Shown: in pieces, positions 52,385 to 61,452 of the stretch | Layout: each line of letters begins with the position of its first letter | How positions within the stretch are numbered: the stretch's first letter is position 1 | From: an uncultured Pelagibacteraceae bacterium | Lineage (GTDB): Bacteria; Pseudomonadota; Alphaproteobacteria; Pelagibacterales; Pelagibacteraceae | Direction: 5' to 3' | Assembly (NCBI GenBank): GCA_902603555.1 | Contig: CACKVD010000005.1 | Coordinates: forward strand, 1 to 64,000 | Length of the DNA: 64,000 nucleotides | Program-made: the position numbers and the translations under genes | The notes under the pieces: model-generated | Told to the model about the DNA's origin: nothing | Seen by the model: only the letters and a program-made list of their open reading frames with translations | Databases searched by the model: none

Positions 52385-53344
52385 CTAAAATCTATGAAAA
52401 TATCCTTTTGTTTTAACATCAATTTTGTTCCCTTTTTGATCAATAATCTTAGATTTTTGAGAGTTAGAACAAATTTTACCAATTTTTGAAATTTTAATTC
52501 CTAAAGATTTAGCAGTTTTATTAATGATTCTAGATTTGGCTGAGTTTGCTGTAAACAATATCTGATAATCATCACCTCGCGATATATATGATAATTTATT
52601 TAACTTTTTTTGTATAATTAATTTTTTAAGGTTTTGAGATATTGGAATACTATTCAGATTAATATTGTAAGAAAGTTTTTGTTTATTAATAAGTTTTTCT
52701 AAATCAGTAATTAAACCGTCAGATACATCTATAGATGTATTTGCAAAAGATAATAACTTTTTACTTAATTTTAAATGCAAATTTGGTAAATAATATTTAT
52801 TTTCAAAATATCTATTTAATAAACTATTAGTATAAATCTTTTTTTTTAAAATATTCAAACCTGCAAAACTATCACCTAAATTACCAGTAATATAAATATC
52901 ATCATTTAATTTTGCATTATTTCTAAATATTATCTTTTGTGAGAAACCTATACATGTCACAGTAAAACTCAATTTATCAGAATATGTGGTATCACCACCG
53001 CATAAAAAAATATTGTACTTATTTTGCTCTTGTTTTAAAGATTTAGAAATTTTTTTTAAATTAGTAGGTGTAAATGATTTTTTATTACCTGATCCTGCTA
53101 TAAAATAATACTTTGGTTTCACTCCTTTGCAAATAATATCTGATATTGAAGATCTAATTATTTTTTTAATTACAAGATCTGGTTTTTTAAAATTAATAAA
53201 GTGTGTACCTTCAACATAAGTATCTACTGATACAACTAATTTTTTAGATTTATCGAAAAAAACATCATCATTTAAGTTTAATGAATTTTTATTTTTACTC
53301 GTCAATTTTGAAAAATATCGATTAATTAATTGAAATTCATGCAT
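52385..53344 (-). CDS. thiL: Thiamine-monophosphate kinase
   Basis: ThiL phosphorylates thiamine monophosphate to the active pyrophosphate. The 319 residues have the AIR synthase-like fold: DDVFFDKSKKLVVSVDTYVEGTHF, SSISDIICKGVKPKYYFI, FLCGGDTTYSDKLSFTVT, DVSDGLITDLEKL and SRGDDYQILFTA. SAR11 salvages thiamine precursors, so a kinase is needed. It overlaps nusB by eight bases and ends the long rib operon. Confidence 0.92.
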   Translation of the reverse strand: MHEFQLINRYFSKLTSKNKNSLNLNDDVFFDKSKKLVVSVDTYVEGTHFINFKKPDLVIKKIIRSSISDIICKGVKPKYYFIAGSGNKKSFTPTNLKKISKSLKQEQNKYNIFLCGGDTTYSDKLSFTVTCIGFSQKIIFRNNAKLNDDIYITGNLGDSFAGLNILKKKIYTNSLLNRYFENKYYLPNLHLKLSKKLLSFANTSIDVSDGLITDLEKLINKQKLSYNINLNSIPISQNLKKLIIQKKLNKLSYISRGDDYQILFTANSAKSRIINKTAKSLGIKISKIGKICSNSQKSKIIDQKGNKIDVKTKGYFHRF

Positions 53345-53741
53345 TTGAAGATCTTAATTTTTTTCCTATATCATCCAACAAAGCATTTAGATATTTAGTT
53401 TGACCATCATCTAAAAAGAAGTTTGAAGCATTTAAATATTCTTTAATTATAATCTTTATTGAAATATTGGGTTTATATAAAAATTCGTATGTGGCAGACT
53501 TTAAAATTACTTGAAATAATTTATCTAATTTATTCAAAGTCAATTTTTCGCCAAAATTTTTATCCAACTCTTCTAAGATTAAATCATTACGTTCAATAGT
53601 TCCTGAGACAATATCTTTAATAAATTTTTTAAATCGATGTTTTGGAAATATTAATTTTTCATCATCATTAAAAAATTTTCCGTATAATTTTTGAATAATT
53701 ATTACACGAGGATTGTTTTTGGGACTAAAATTAGTTTTCAT
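53337..53741 (-). CDS. nusB: Transcription antitermination factor NusB
   Basis: NusB, with NusE (S10), supports rRNA antitermination. The 134 residues are all-helical: PRVIIIQKLYGKFFN at the start (usual ARxxAxQxLY pattern), LILEELDKNF, and the C-terminal IIIKEYLNASNFFLDDGQTKYLNALLDDI. Divergent in sequence, but placement directly after ribH and before thiL is the classic ribH-nusB-thiL order. Overlaps both neighbours. Confidence 0.88.
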   Translation of the reverse strand: MKTNFSPKNNPRVIIIQKLYGKFFNDDEKLIFPKHRFKKFIKDIVSGTIERNDLILEELDKNFGEKLTLNKLDKLFQVILKSATYEFLYKPNISIKIIIKEYLNASNFFLDDGQTKYLNALLDDIGKKLRSSNA

Positions 53742-54127
53742 TTTTGTGATAAAACAGACAAAATAGCTTTAGTTGCTTCGGCACCTTTTTTTTTTCTAAA
53801 AATTGCTTGCTTCATATTCAAACAAGTTATAATTGCATTCCCTATAGGTTTTTTAGATTCGATTGATAATTTCATAATTGCATCTGTTGATGCTTGAGAT
53901 ATAAAATCAAAATGTGGAGTTTCACCTTTTATTACGCAGCCAAGAGCTAAAAAACCATCAAATTTTTTTAAATTTTTTGAAATTGTAACTGGTATTTCAA
54001 ATACTCCAGGAACATTAATAATTTTAATTTTATATTTTTTAGGTAATAAATTTAATGAGGTTTTAAGCAAACCAGATGAAATATCTTGGTAATAATTAGC
54101 ATTTACTATTAAAATTCTCTTATTCAT
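53738..54127 (-). CDS. ribH: 6,7-dimethyl-8-ribityllumazine synthase
   Basis: RibH condenses the pyrimidine and 3,4-dihydroxybutanone 4-phosphate to lumazine, the penultimate riboflavin step. The 129 residues show VNANYYQDISSGLL, VPGVFEIPVTISKNL, ALGCVIKGETPHFDFISQAS and the His/Ile-rich end TCLNMKQAIFR. Shorter than the usual 150. It overlaps the upstream ribB-type gene by one base and nusB by four. Confidence 0.93.
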   Translation of the reverse strand: MNKRILIVNANYYQDISSGLLKTSLNLLPKKYKIKIINVPGVFEIPVTISKNLKKFDGFLALGCVIKGETPHFDFISQASTDAIMKLSIESKKPIGNAIITCLNMKQAIFRKKKGAEATKAILSVLSQK

Positions 54128-55227
54128 TAAATTAATTCTTGTTTTGTTATCTTTATATCATAACCATCTAAACCAATAACCTTTTTTGGTGACTTGGTGA
54201 TTAAAATCATTTTTTTTATCTTTAAATCTTTAATAATCTGTGCCCCAATACCATAATTTCTAATTAGCTTATCATTTCCTTTTTTATAAAAATCCTTATC
54301 TTTATAATCTTTTAGTGTTTGAGTTACAGATTTGAGGTTAGAGTCCTTAATAAATATTAAAACACAGTTATTAAATTTCTTAAAATAATTTAGTGTTTTA
54401 TTAAATGAATTTGGCAATTGTTGATTTAAAAGATAATTGTGTACAACATTAGAAGAAATAACCCTAACTCTAGGGATAATTCCTCTTCTAATTTTACCTT
54501 TAATAAGTGCGAAATGTTCTGATCCATCAAGTAAATTTTCATATATCTTTATTTTATAATTTTGGTTTTTAACTTTAATATCTGAGATTTTTCTTAATCT
54601 TACTAATTTTTCTTTTTTTAGTCTGTAAGAAATAAGATCTTCTATTTTACCAATCTTTAAGTTATGTTTTTTAGCAAAATTAAATAAGTCTTTCCCTTTG
54701 GCCATTGTTCCATCTTCATTCATTATTTCGCATATAACAGCTGAATTATTTTTTTTAGCTAATTTAGAAATATCAACTGAAGCCTCTGTATGACCGGCTC
54801 TTACTAAAACTCCACCATCTTTAGCAATAATTGGAAATACATGACCAGGAGAAACAATTTCTTTTTTATTTACATTTTTTTTTGAGGCAATCTTAATAGT
54901 TCTTGCTCTATCTTTAGCAGATATACCGGTTGTAATTCCTTTTTTGGCTTCAATAGATATAGCAAACGCAGTTTTATTTCTTGATTGATTAATTGGTGAC
55001 ATAAGTGATAAATTTAAACGCTTAGCTTGTAAACTATCTAGAGCTAAGCATATTAACCCTCTTCCATACTTTGCCATGAAATTAATATTTTTAGCATTAG
55101 TATCTGATGTAGATATAACAAGATCACCTTCATTTTCTCTTTTTTCATCATCAACAAGAATGTACATGTCACCTTTTTTGGCAATTTTAATAATTGTTTC
55201 AATTGAAGAATAATTATTTTTTTTCAT
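54127..55227 (-). CDS. ribB: 3,4-dihydroxy-2-butanone 4-phosphate synthase with a degenerate GTP cyclohydrolase II domain (RibBX-like)
   Basis: A 366-residue two-domain protein. Residues 1-205 are RibB: VDDEKRENEGDLVI (acidic loop), SPGHVFPI and RAGHTEASVDISKLA, all intact. Residues 210-366 correspond in position to RibA but lack the zinc Cys set of GTP cyclohydrolase II, although RNYGIGAQIIKDLKIKK and LDGYDIKI are recognisable. Such RibBX proteins, with an inactive C-terminal half, are known in other proteobacteria; a real RibA must come from elsewhere. It overlaps ribE by 14 bases and ribH by one. Confidence 0.9.
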   Translation of the reverse strand: MKKNNYSSIETIIKIAKKGDMYILVDDEKRENEGDLVISTSDTNAKNINFMAKYGRGLICLALDSLQAKRLNLSLMSPINQSRNKTAFAISIEAKKGITTGISAKDRARTIKIASKKNVNKKEIVSPGHVFPIIAKDGGVLVRAGHTEASVDISKLAKKNNSAVICEIMNEDGTMAKGKDLFNFAKKHNLKIGKIEDLISYRLKKEKLVRLRKISDIKVKNQNYKIKIYENLLDGSEHFALIKGKIRRGIIPRVRVISSNVVHNYLLNQQLPNSFNKTLNYFKKFNNCVLIFIKDSNLKSVTQTLKDYKDKDFYKKGNDKLIRNYGIGAQIIKDLKIKKMILITKSPKKVIGLDGYDIKITKQELI

Positions 55228-55807
55228 GAAAAAAATTTTTAACGTATTTTGAAAGAATATCTATTTCAATATTAACAAGACTTCCCTTTTTGATCTTAGA
55301 TAGATTAGTCAATTTATAAGTATGTGGAATTACCCAGATTTGAAAACCTTTCATTGTTTTTTTTGAAATTGTTAAAGAAATACCATTGATACAAATTGAG
55401 GCTTTTTCAATTATATTTTTCCTTTCCTTAAGGTTAATTTTGAAATCAAAGATGTATGATTTATCTATTTTTTTAACACTTAGAACTTCACCAGTAGTGT
55501 CGACATGGCCTTGGCAAATATGACCTGAAATTTTTTGACCATATCTTAATGGAAGTTCTAAATTAATTAGATCATCTTTTTTTAAAAATCTAAATTTTGA
55601 TCTTCTAACGGTTTCATTTGAAAGATAAAATTCCATTATTCTTTTTTTAATATTAATCAATGTCAAACAAACACCATCACAAGCAACCGATACTCCCAAA
55701 TCTTTATTGCTTAATTTAAGATCAGACTTTACAAAAATATTTATACCTTTGGTTCTTTTAGAAATTTTTGTAATTAAACCTTTATTAAATATTATTCCGT
55801 TAAACAT
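55214..55807 (-). CDS. ribE: Riboflavin synthase alpha chain
   Basis: Dismutates two lumazines to riboflavin. The 197 residues contain the two similar barrels: MFNGIIFNKGLITKI with GVSVACDGVCLTL, GQKISGHICQGHVDTTGEVL, then ICINGISLTIS and WVIPHTYKLTNLS. The start MFNGI is the family start. It lies one base after ribD and overlaps the ribB-type gene. Confidence 0.94.
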   Translation of the reverse strand: MFNGIIFNKGLITKISKRTKGINIFVKSDLKLSNKDLGVSVACDGVCLTLINIKKRIMEFYLSNETVRRSKFRFLKKDDLINLELPLRYGQKISGHICQGHVDTTGEVLSVKKIDKSYIFDFKINLKERKNIIEKASICINGISLTISKKTMKGFQIWVIPHTYKLTNLSKIKKGSLVNIEIDILSKYVKNFFHEKK

Positions 55808-55808
55808 G

Positions 55809-56915
55809 TTATCTTTTATAAATTGTAATGTTATCTTTGGCTAGTTTTGAACTAATCTTATATTTTTTTTTATATCTACTATTTAAGATGCCAAAAGAAG
55901 TAAAGTTTTGATGCTTTTTAGTAATTGACAAGTCTTTTGGGCTCTTAAATAAGTAAAATTTATCAATTAATCTATTTTTAATAAGATTTTTAGTGATCTG
56001 ATCCCCACCTTCAACTAATAAATTTCTAGTTCCTAATGAATGTAGTTTTTTTAAAATTATTTTTAAATCGAAATATTTTTTATTACCCAGTTTAATCTTA
56101 ATTAAAAATGCCCCCCTTTTTTTAAGAAATTGAATTTTTTTATTATCTGATGAACTATGAAATATAATCGTATTATTTTTTTTTAAAGATTTACAAATAT
56201 AACTATTAATTTTTATCTTTAAATTTCTGTCTAAGATTATTCTCTTAGGTGAAAATTTTTCAAATCCACTCAATCTACAATCAAGTTTAGGATTGTCAGT
56301 GTTAAGAGTTTTAGAAGAAATCATTATAGAATCATTTTTATATCGCAAATAATGAGTTATTCTATCAGATGAGTTATGAGTGATTCTTTTAGTTCCTTTG
56401 CTATAAATCAATCTATTTTTTGAAACAGCAATTTTTGCAGTTACATAAGGTAATTTTTTATTTCTATTAATGATATAAGATTCATATAAATTTTTGGCCT
56501 CAGTTTTTAAAAGACCCTTTTTAACTTTTATTTTTTTATTTGATAGAATTCTAAAACTTTTACCTTTTACTTTTTTATCAATATCATCCATCGCATAAAT
56601 AATTTCACTAATGCCACTTTTTATGATGGTATTAGTGCAAGGAGGTGTTTTCCCATAATGATTACAAGGTTCAAGTGTAACATACATCTTTGAGCCTTTA
56701 AGTTTTACTAATGAATTTTTTATCGCATTATGCTCAGCATGAGGTCTTCCATCAAATCCTGTTTGTCCAATAGAAATTATTGTATCATTTTTAACAATTA
56801 AACATCCAACGGAAGGATTTTCTCCTGTTAAACCACTTCGAGCTCTTGCTAAATTTAAAGCAAGTTTCATGTAATTTTTATCTTTAAATGAAAATTTATC
56901 TTTTTTTGAAGACAT
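55809..56915 (-). CDS. ribD: Riboflavin biosynthesis deaminase/reductase RibD
   Basis: A bifunctional enzyme for the second and third riboflavin steps. The N-terminal deaminase (to about 145) has the zinc motif [10 protein letters not shown] and [21 protein letters not shown]; the C-terminal reductase (150-368) has [31 protein letters not shown] and [14 protein letters not shown]. The length matches the fused type. Its start overlaps the nrdR stop by 20 bases, the longest same-strand overlap in the window. Confidence 0.94.
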   Translation of the reverse strand: MSSKKDKFSFKDKNYMKLALNLARARSGLTGENPSVGCLIVKNDTIISIGQTGFDGRPHAEHNAIKNSLVKLKGSKMYVTLEPCNHYGKTPPCTNTIIKSGISEIIYAMDDIDKKVKGKSFRILSNKKIKVKKGLLKTEAKNLYESYIINRNKKLPYVTAKIAVSKNRLIYSKGTKRITHNSSDRITHYLRYKNDSIMISSKTLNTDNPKLDCRLSGFEKFSPKRIILDRNLKIKINSYICKSLKKNNTIIFHSSSDNKKIQFLKKRGAFLIKIKLGNKKYFDLKIILKKLHSLGTRNLLVEGGDQITKNLIKNRLIDKFYLFKSPKDLSITKKHQNFTSFGILNSRYKKKYKISSKLAKDNITIYKR

Positions 56916-57354
56916 CTATTTTGTCCACAAATTGCACAAAATCTTTTTCTTCTCTAAAGTTCCTATAAACAGAGGCAAATCTTACATATGCAACTGGATC
57001 AAGTTCTTTCAGGCCCTCCATTACCATCGTTCCAATAGTATTACTTGAAATCTCACTCTGACCAAGTTCTTCTAAAGATCTTGATATACGACTTATAAAT
57101 TTTTCAACTGTTTCGGTATCTAAAGGTCTTTTCTTTAAAGCAATATAAATAGATTTTGCAAGTTTATCTCTATCAAATGAAGATTTTCTACCATTTTTTT
57201 TAACTACCATTAATTCTCTATATTGAATTCTTTCAAAAGTAGTAAATCTTTCTCCACAAGAACAAAGTCTTCTTCTTCTTATAGCAGTCCCATCTTCAGT
57301 TGGTCGAGAGTCCACAACTGAAGTCTCACCTTTTTTTTCACAAGGGCAAATCAT
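56896..57354 (-). CDS. nrdR: Transcriptional repressor NrdR, with CxC zinc pairs
   Basis: NrdR represses ribonucleotide reductase genes when bound to (d)ATP. The 152 residues have an N-terminal zinc ribbon, [27 protein letters not shown], and an ATP cone (about 48-138: [33 protein letters not shown]). The ribbon is odd: family members have two CxxC pairs, while here they read CPC and CSC. In the first the second Cys has shifted by one; in the second a residue is missing. The rest is standard, so this is probably a functional variant. glyA-nrdR-ribD is a common order. Confidence 0.93.
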   Translation of the reverse strand: MICPCEKKGETSVVDSRPTEDGTAIRRRRLCSCGERFTTFERIQYRELMVVKKNGRKSSFDRDKLAKSIYIALKKRPLDTETVEKFISRISRSLEELGQSEISSNTIGTMVMEGLKELDPVAYVRFASVYRNFREEKDFVQFVDKIDVFKKR

Positions 57355-58664
57355 TTATTCAAATTTTTATAAATTGGAAATTTAGAACATAAGTCAACAA
57401 CTTCATTTCTAACTTCTTCCTCAACTTTGCTATTATCTTCTGGACTTTCAGACAAACCTTTAATTACCTTCGTTATTAAATTACCAACTTTTTCAAATTC
57501 TTTTAAACCAAAACCTCTTGTAGTTGCAGCTTGAGATCCTAATCGAATTCCAGATGTGATCATTGGTTTTTCAGTGTCAAATGGTATTCCATTTTTATTA
57601 CAAGTAATATTTGCTCTACATAAACTCTCTGAAGCTAAATTTCCTTTTACATTAAATGGTCTTAAATCTACCAACATCAAATGTGTATCAGTACCTCCAG
57701 AATAAATTTTAAAGCCATTATTCTTTAATGTTTCTGCTAACATTTTTGCATTTGCTAAAACATTTTTAATATAAGTTTGGAATTCAGGTTTTAATGCCTC
57801 GAAAAAGCCAGCGGCTTTTGCAGCAATTATATGCATTAATGGTCCTCCTTGATAACCTGGAAAAACAGCTGTATCAAATTTTTTACCAAGCTCAATATCG
57901 TTTGATAAAATAATTCCACCTCTTGCACTTCTGAAAACTTTATGAGTTGTCGAAGTTACAACATGAGCATAATCGCATGGGTTAGGGTATCCTTTTCCAG
58001 CTACTAAACCTGAAAAATGTGCCATATCTACCATCAGGTATGCTCCAACTTTGTCAGCTATTTCTCTAAATTTTTTGAAATCAATAACTCTTGAGTAAGC
58101 ACTTCCGCCTGCTATAATTAGTTTTGGTTTATGTTCTAAAGCAAGTTTTTCTACATTATCATAATCAATAAGTTCAGATTTTTTATCTACATCATAACTA
58201 ATTGCATTAAACCATTTACCAGACATTGAGATTTTTAATCCATGAGTGATATGACCTCCAGAATTTAAACTCATGCCCATAAATGTATCGTTAGGCTTTA
58301 GTAATGCTAAAAATACAGCTCCATTAGCTTGAGCTCCTGAGTGTGGTTGTACATTTGCATATTTACAATTAAAAAGTTTTTTAATTCTTTCTAAAGCAAG
58401 TTGTTCAGCAACATCAACATGTTCACAACCATTATAATACCTTTTGCCAGGGTAACCTTCTGCATATTTATTTGTTAATACAGAGCCTTGAGCCTCTAAC
58501 ACAGCTTGAGAGACTATATTTTCTGATGCAATTAATTCTATATGATTTTGTTGTCTAATTAATTCATCATTTATAGCTTTGAACAAAGCTGGATCACTTT
58601 TTGAAAGACTTTTTTCAAAAAAATCTTCATAATTTGAATTTAAGTATTTTGTTTCACTGGACAT
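57351..58664 (-). CDS. glyA: Serine hydroxymethyltransferase
   Basis: Interconverts serine and glycine with tetrahydrofolate. The 437 residues include [39 protein letters not shown] (quoted in part as family start), [34 protein letters not shown] and the PLP Lys in [15 protein letters not shown]. The length is slightly above the usual 415-430. No glycine riboswitch was seen; the gene is six bases downstream of rpiB and overlaps nrdR by four. Confidence 0.96.
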   Translation of the reverse strand: MSSETKYLNSNYEDFFEKSLSKSDPALFKAINDELIRQQNHIELIASENIVSQAVLEAQGSVLTNKYAEGYPGKRYYNGCEHVDVAEQLALERIKKLFNCKYANVQPHSGAQANGAVFLALLKPNDTFMGMSLNSGGHITHGLKISMSGKWFNAISYDVDKKSELIDYDNVEKLALEHKPKLIIAGGSAYSRVIDFKKFREIADKVGAYLMVDMAHFSGLVAGKGYPNPCDYAHVVTSTTHKVFRSARGGIILSNDIELGKKFDTAVFPGYQGGPLMHIIAAKAAGFFEALKPEFQTYIKNVLANAKMLAETLKNNGFKIYSGGTDTHLMLVDLRPFNVKGNLASESLCRANITCNKNGIPFDTEKPMITSGIRLGSQAATTRGFGLKEFEKVGNLITKVIKGLSESPEDNSKVEEEVRNEVVDLCSKFPIYKNLNK

Positions 58665-58670
58665 ATTATT

Positions 58671-59096
58671 TTAAATCTTATCTACCCTTTTCTTGTGTCT
58701 ACCACCCTCAAATTTTGTATTCATAAAAGCTTCAATACATTTAAAAGCAGTGTTTTTTTTTGTTAACCTAGCACCTAATGTAATAATATTTGCGTTGTTA
58801 TGCAATCTAGATAATTTTGTGTTTTTTAATGAATAACACACTGCCGCTCTTATTTTTTTATGCCTATTAGCTGCCATTGACATGCCTACACCTGATCCAC
58901 AAACTAAAATTCCGATATTTGAGCTATTTTTACTAACTTTTTTACATAATTTATGAGCATAATCAGGGTAATTTACTGAAATCAAAGAGTTATTAGGACC
59001 TAAGTCTTGGAATTTATATTTTTTTGAAAAATTTTTTTTTATTTGTTCTTTTAAATTAAAGCCCGCATGATCTGATGAAATAAATATTTTTTTCAA
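58671..59096 (-). CDS. rpiB: Ribose-5-phosphate isomerase B
   Basis: Interconverts ribose 5-phosphate and ribulose 5-phosphate. The 141 residues have IFISSDHAGFNLKEQIKK, NYPDYAHKLCKK, the active-site Cys in ILVCGSGVGMSMAANRHKKIRAAVC, HNNANIITLGAR. It precedes glyA, an order common in alphaproteobacteria, and follows the oxygenase-like gene by one base. Confidence 0.93.
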   Translation of the reverse strand: MKKIFISSDHAGFNLKEQIKKNFSKKYKFQDLGPNNSLISVNYPDYAHKLCKKVSKNSSNIGILVCGSGVGMSMAANRHKKIRAAVCYSLKNTKLSRLHNNANIITLGARLTKKNTAFKCIEAFMNTKFEGGRHKKRVDKI

Positions 59097-59097
59097 A

Positions 59098-59688
59098 TTA
59101 ATTAAACTTATGATCTAACACACATGCCACTAAGTGAATTCTATTTTCTTCTCCACCATTAAAAGCATTGTGGTATTTCGTATTATTTGTAATCCAAACT
59201 GATCCATCAGCAGGCATATGTTTTGCAACATTATCTATTACCATAATTGATCCTGGATTTGTAATAATTGGAATATGTAGTCTTGGCTCAGGGTCTCTGT
59301 GCCAACTTAATGTTGACCTCGGTTCTTTCAGTAATACTCTTACTCTTCCTAATTTATATTTTGATGAAAGAACATCAAAGACTTCTTTAAAATACGTTTT
59401 TTTGTAGTCATCAATAAATTCAGAATAAGCAGCTTCGTTTATCATTTCGTCACGCATTGCCTCTTTACCAGAAGAATCTGGCTTAGTCCAAAATACGCCT
59501 CTAGCTTTATTGCCCTTAACAGAATCTGGGTCACCAGGTATTTGGGTTAACGAAATAGCACCAAAGTTTGAAACACCATTAACACCTGTAAATCCTTTAA
59601 TAGCTAGAACCTCTTTATATGCATTTTGCAGTTCATTGATATCAAATTTGATATCTTGTTTCTGAAAATCGTCAAAATTTAAATTCAT
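59098..59688 (-). CDS. Aspartyl/asparaginyl beta-hydroxylase-like Fe(II)/2OG oxygenase
   Basis: A 196-residue protein whose C-terminal half matches the cupin-like oxygenase core: HxD in TLSWHRDPEPRLHIPII, MPADGSVWITNNTKYHNAFNGG with the distal His, and the cosubstrate Arg region EENRIHLVACVLD. The N-terminal half (TGVNGVSNFGAISLTQIPGDPDS) is specific and not recognised. The substrate is unknown; similar proteins in marine bacteria are uncharacterised. It is the first gene of the minus-strand rpiB-glyA-nrdR-rib operon, with 91 bases to the divergent hemB. Confidence 0.75.
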   Translation of the reverse strand: MNLNFDDFQKQDIKFDINELQNAYKEVLAIKGFTGVNGVSNFGAISLTQIPGDPDSVKGNKARGVFWTKPDSSGKEAMRDEMINEAAYSEFIDDYKKTYFKEVFDVLSSKYKLGRVRVLLKEPRSTLSWHRDPEPRLHIPIITNPGSIMVIDNVAKHMPADGSVWITNNTKYHNAFNGGEENRIHLVACVLDHKFN

Positions 59689-59779
59689 TTGTAACTTATT
59701 GTCTCCTAATATTGTTTATTATCCTTTTTAAGATATATTTGTATATTACATTTGTCGCATTATTAAAATATATTTAAAC

Positions 59780-60769
59780 ATGATAACAGGAAAATATCCA
59801 AGTTTGAGACTTAGACGCAGTCGAAAAAATGATTGGTCTAGAAGATTAATTGAAGAAAATAACCTCACACCAAATGATTTTATACTACCAATATTTATTA
59901 TTGAGGGAAAAAATAAGAAGATACCAGTTAAATCAATGCCCGGAGTTTATCGTTATACTTTAGATAAGCTTGTTTATTTAGTCCATAAAGCAATAAAAGA
60001 TGGTTTACCTATGATTGCATTATTTCCTTATACTGAGAAAAAGAAGAAAAATTTATTAGGAACAGAAGCTTTAAATGAAAATAATTTAGTTTGTCGAGCA
60101 TTAAGATCTATCAAAAAACGTTTTAAAAACGAAATAGGTATTATGTGTGATGTAGCATTAGATCCTTACACATCGCACGGTCATGATGGCTTAGTAAAGT
60201 CTGAATACGTATTGAATGATGAAACAATCGATGTATTAGTCAATCAATCCTTATTACAAGCACAAATGGGTTGTGATGTTTTAGCTCCATCAGACATGAT
60301 GGATGGAAGAATTGGAAAAATCAGAAAATCACTTGATAAAAATGGGTATCAAATGACTCAAATTTTATCTTACGCTGTAAAATATGCTTCAAGTTTTTAT
60401 GGACCATTTCGAGATGCTGTAGGATCTAAAAATCTATTAAAGGGTAATAAAAAAAACTACCAAATGGATTTTAGAAACAGTAATGAGGCTCTTAGAGAAA
60501 TTTCTTTAGATATAAAAGAGGGAGCAGACATGGTAATGGTTAAACCTGGTCTACCCTACTTAGATATAATAAAATTAGTTAAGGAAAACTTTAGAATCCC
60601 AGTTGTGGCATATCAGGTTTCGGGAGAATATAGTCTACTATCTAATGGTATTAATAAAGGTTTAATCGACAAGAGTGTAATCTTGGAAAGTTTAATTGCT
60701 TTTAAAAGAGCAGGCGCTAATGCAATTGTAAGTTATTATGCTGATAAATTACATAATTTTTTAGAATGA
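59780..60769 (+). CDS. hemB: Delta-aminolevulinic acid dehydratase (porphobilinogen synthase)
   Basis: Joins two aminolevulinates to porphobilinogen for heme synthesis. The 329 residues include RLRRSRKNDWSRRLIEENNL, MCDVALDPYTSHGHDG, SDMMDGRIGKIRKSLD, SSFYGPFRDAVGS and the Schiff-base Lys in MVMVKPGLPYLDII. The metal loop has Asp where zinc enzymes have Cys (ALDPYTSHGHDG), so a magnesium-type enzyme is expected, as in many alphaproteobacteria. Its stop abuts the convergent recO stop with no spacer. Confidence 0.96.
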   Translation: MITGKYPSLRLRRSRKNDWSRRLIEENNLTPNDFILPIFIIEGKNKKIPVKSMPGVYRYTLDKLVYLVHKAIKDGLPMIALFPYTEKKKKNLLGTEALNENNLVCRALRSIKKRFKNEIGIMCDVALDPYTSHGHDGLVKSEYVLNDETIDVLVNQSLLQAQMGCDVLAPSDMMDGRIGKIRKSLDKNGYQMTQILSYAVKYASSFYGPFRDAVGSKNLLKGNKKNYQMDFRNSNEALREISLDIKEGADMVMVKPGLPYLDIIKLVKENFRIPVVAYQVSGEYSLLSNGINKGLIDKSVILESLIAFKRAGANAIVSYYADKLHNFLE

Positions 60770-61450
60770 TTACTTTAGAGAATTAATAAATTGCAACCTA
60801 CTAATTGGATGATTAAGATTATTTGGTTTTAAAATAGTTTTATCTAAATAGTCACCAACAATTTTTAAACCATCTAATAAAGTCGATAAGTTTTCAGTAT
60901 TAAATTTTTTATCAATCAAAAAACTTGGAATAATTTTTTTTTCAGTCAAAGATTTGGTAATATATTGAATTTCATTTTCATTTATTTTTTTATCAACTAA
61001 ATTTTCAAATATCAAATCATAACCAATAAGTTTAAATAGTTCTAGTTCCCAAAAAATATAGTTTTTTATCCAATCCTCTTTTTTTAATAAAATATAAAAA
61101 TTTTCTATTAAATTGTATATTGATTTATTCTTTTGGGAGTCAACAGTTAATAATTTAATTAAATTCATTGCAGATGAAATACAAGATAATTTTTTTTTAC
61201 TATCAAAATAATAAGGTGATAAAGCCTGTTCTATCTCAACCTTAAAATATCCAATTTTATTTTCTGATTTTGAATTAAAGTTTATATGTAAATTGTTTCC
61301 AATTTGAAGATAATTTTTAATTTTTTTGGAAGTTCCTCCAAAAATTATACCTGGAACTTTACCATAATTTTTGGTATATATTTCAACAATTAGAGAATTT
61401 TCATTATACTTAGTTTTAGATAGTAAAAATCCTTTATCATCCCAAATCAT
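60770..61450 (-). CDS. recO: DNA repair protein RecO
   Basis: RecO helps load RecA at single-strand gaps. The 226 residues start MIWDDKGFLLSKTKYNENSLIVEIYTKNYGKVPGIIFGG, the OB-fold signature of RecO, followed by a helical C-terminal part (ELELFKLIGYDLIFE). The four zinc Cys of some RecO proteins are not present. It lies two bases after rnc; the era gene, usually between rnc and recO, is missing. Confidence 0.9.
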   Translation of the reverse strand: MIWDDKGFLLSKTKYNENSLIVEIYTKNYGKVPGIIFGGTSKKIKNYLQIGNNLHINFNSKSENKIGYFKVEIEQALSPYYFDSKKKLSCISSAMNLIKLLTVDSQKNKSIYNLIENFYILLKKEDWIKNYIFWELELFKLIGYDLIFENLVDKKINENEIQYITKSLTEKKIIPSFLIDKKFNTENLSTLLDGLKIVGDYLDKTILKPNNLNHPISRLQFINSLK

Positions 61451-61452
61451 AA

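Noticed and set aside
57351-58680. Glycine riboswitch or FMN riboswitch before glyA or the rib genes
   Set aside because: The genes are separated by six bases or overlap, so there is no leader space for an aptamer.
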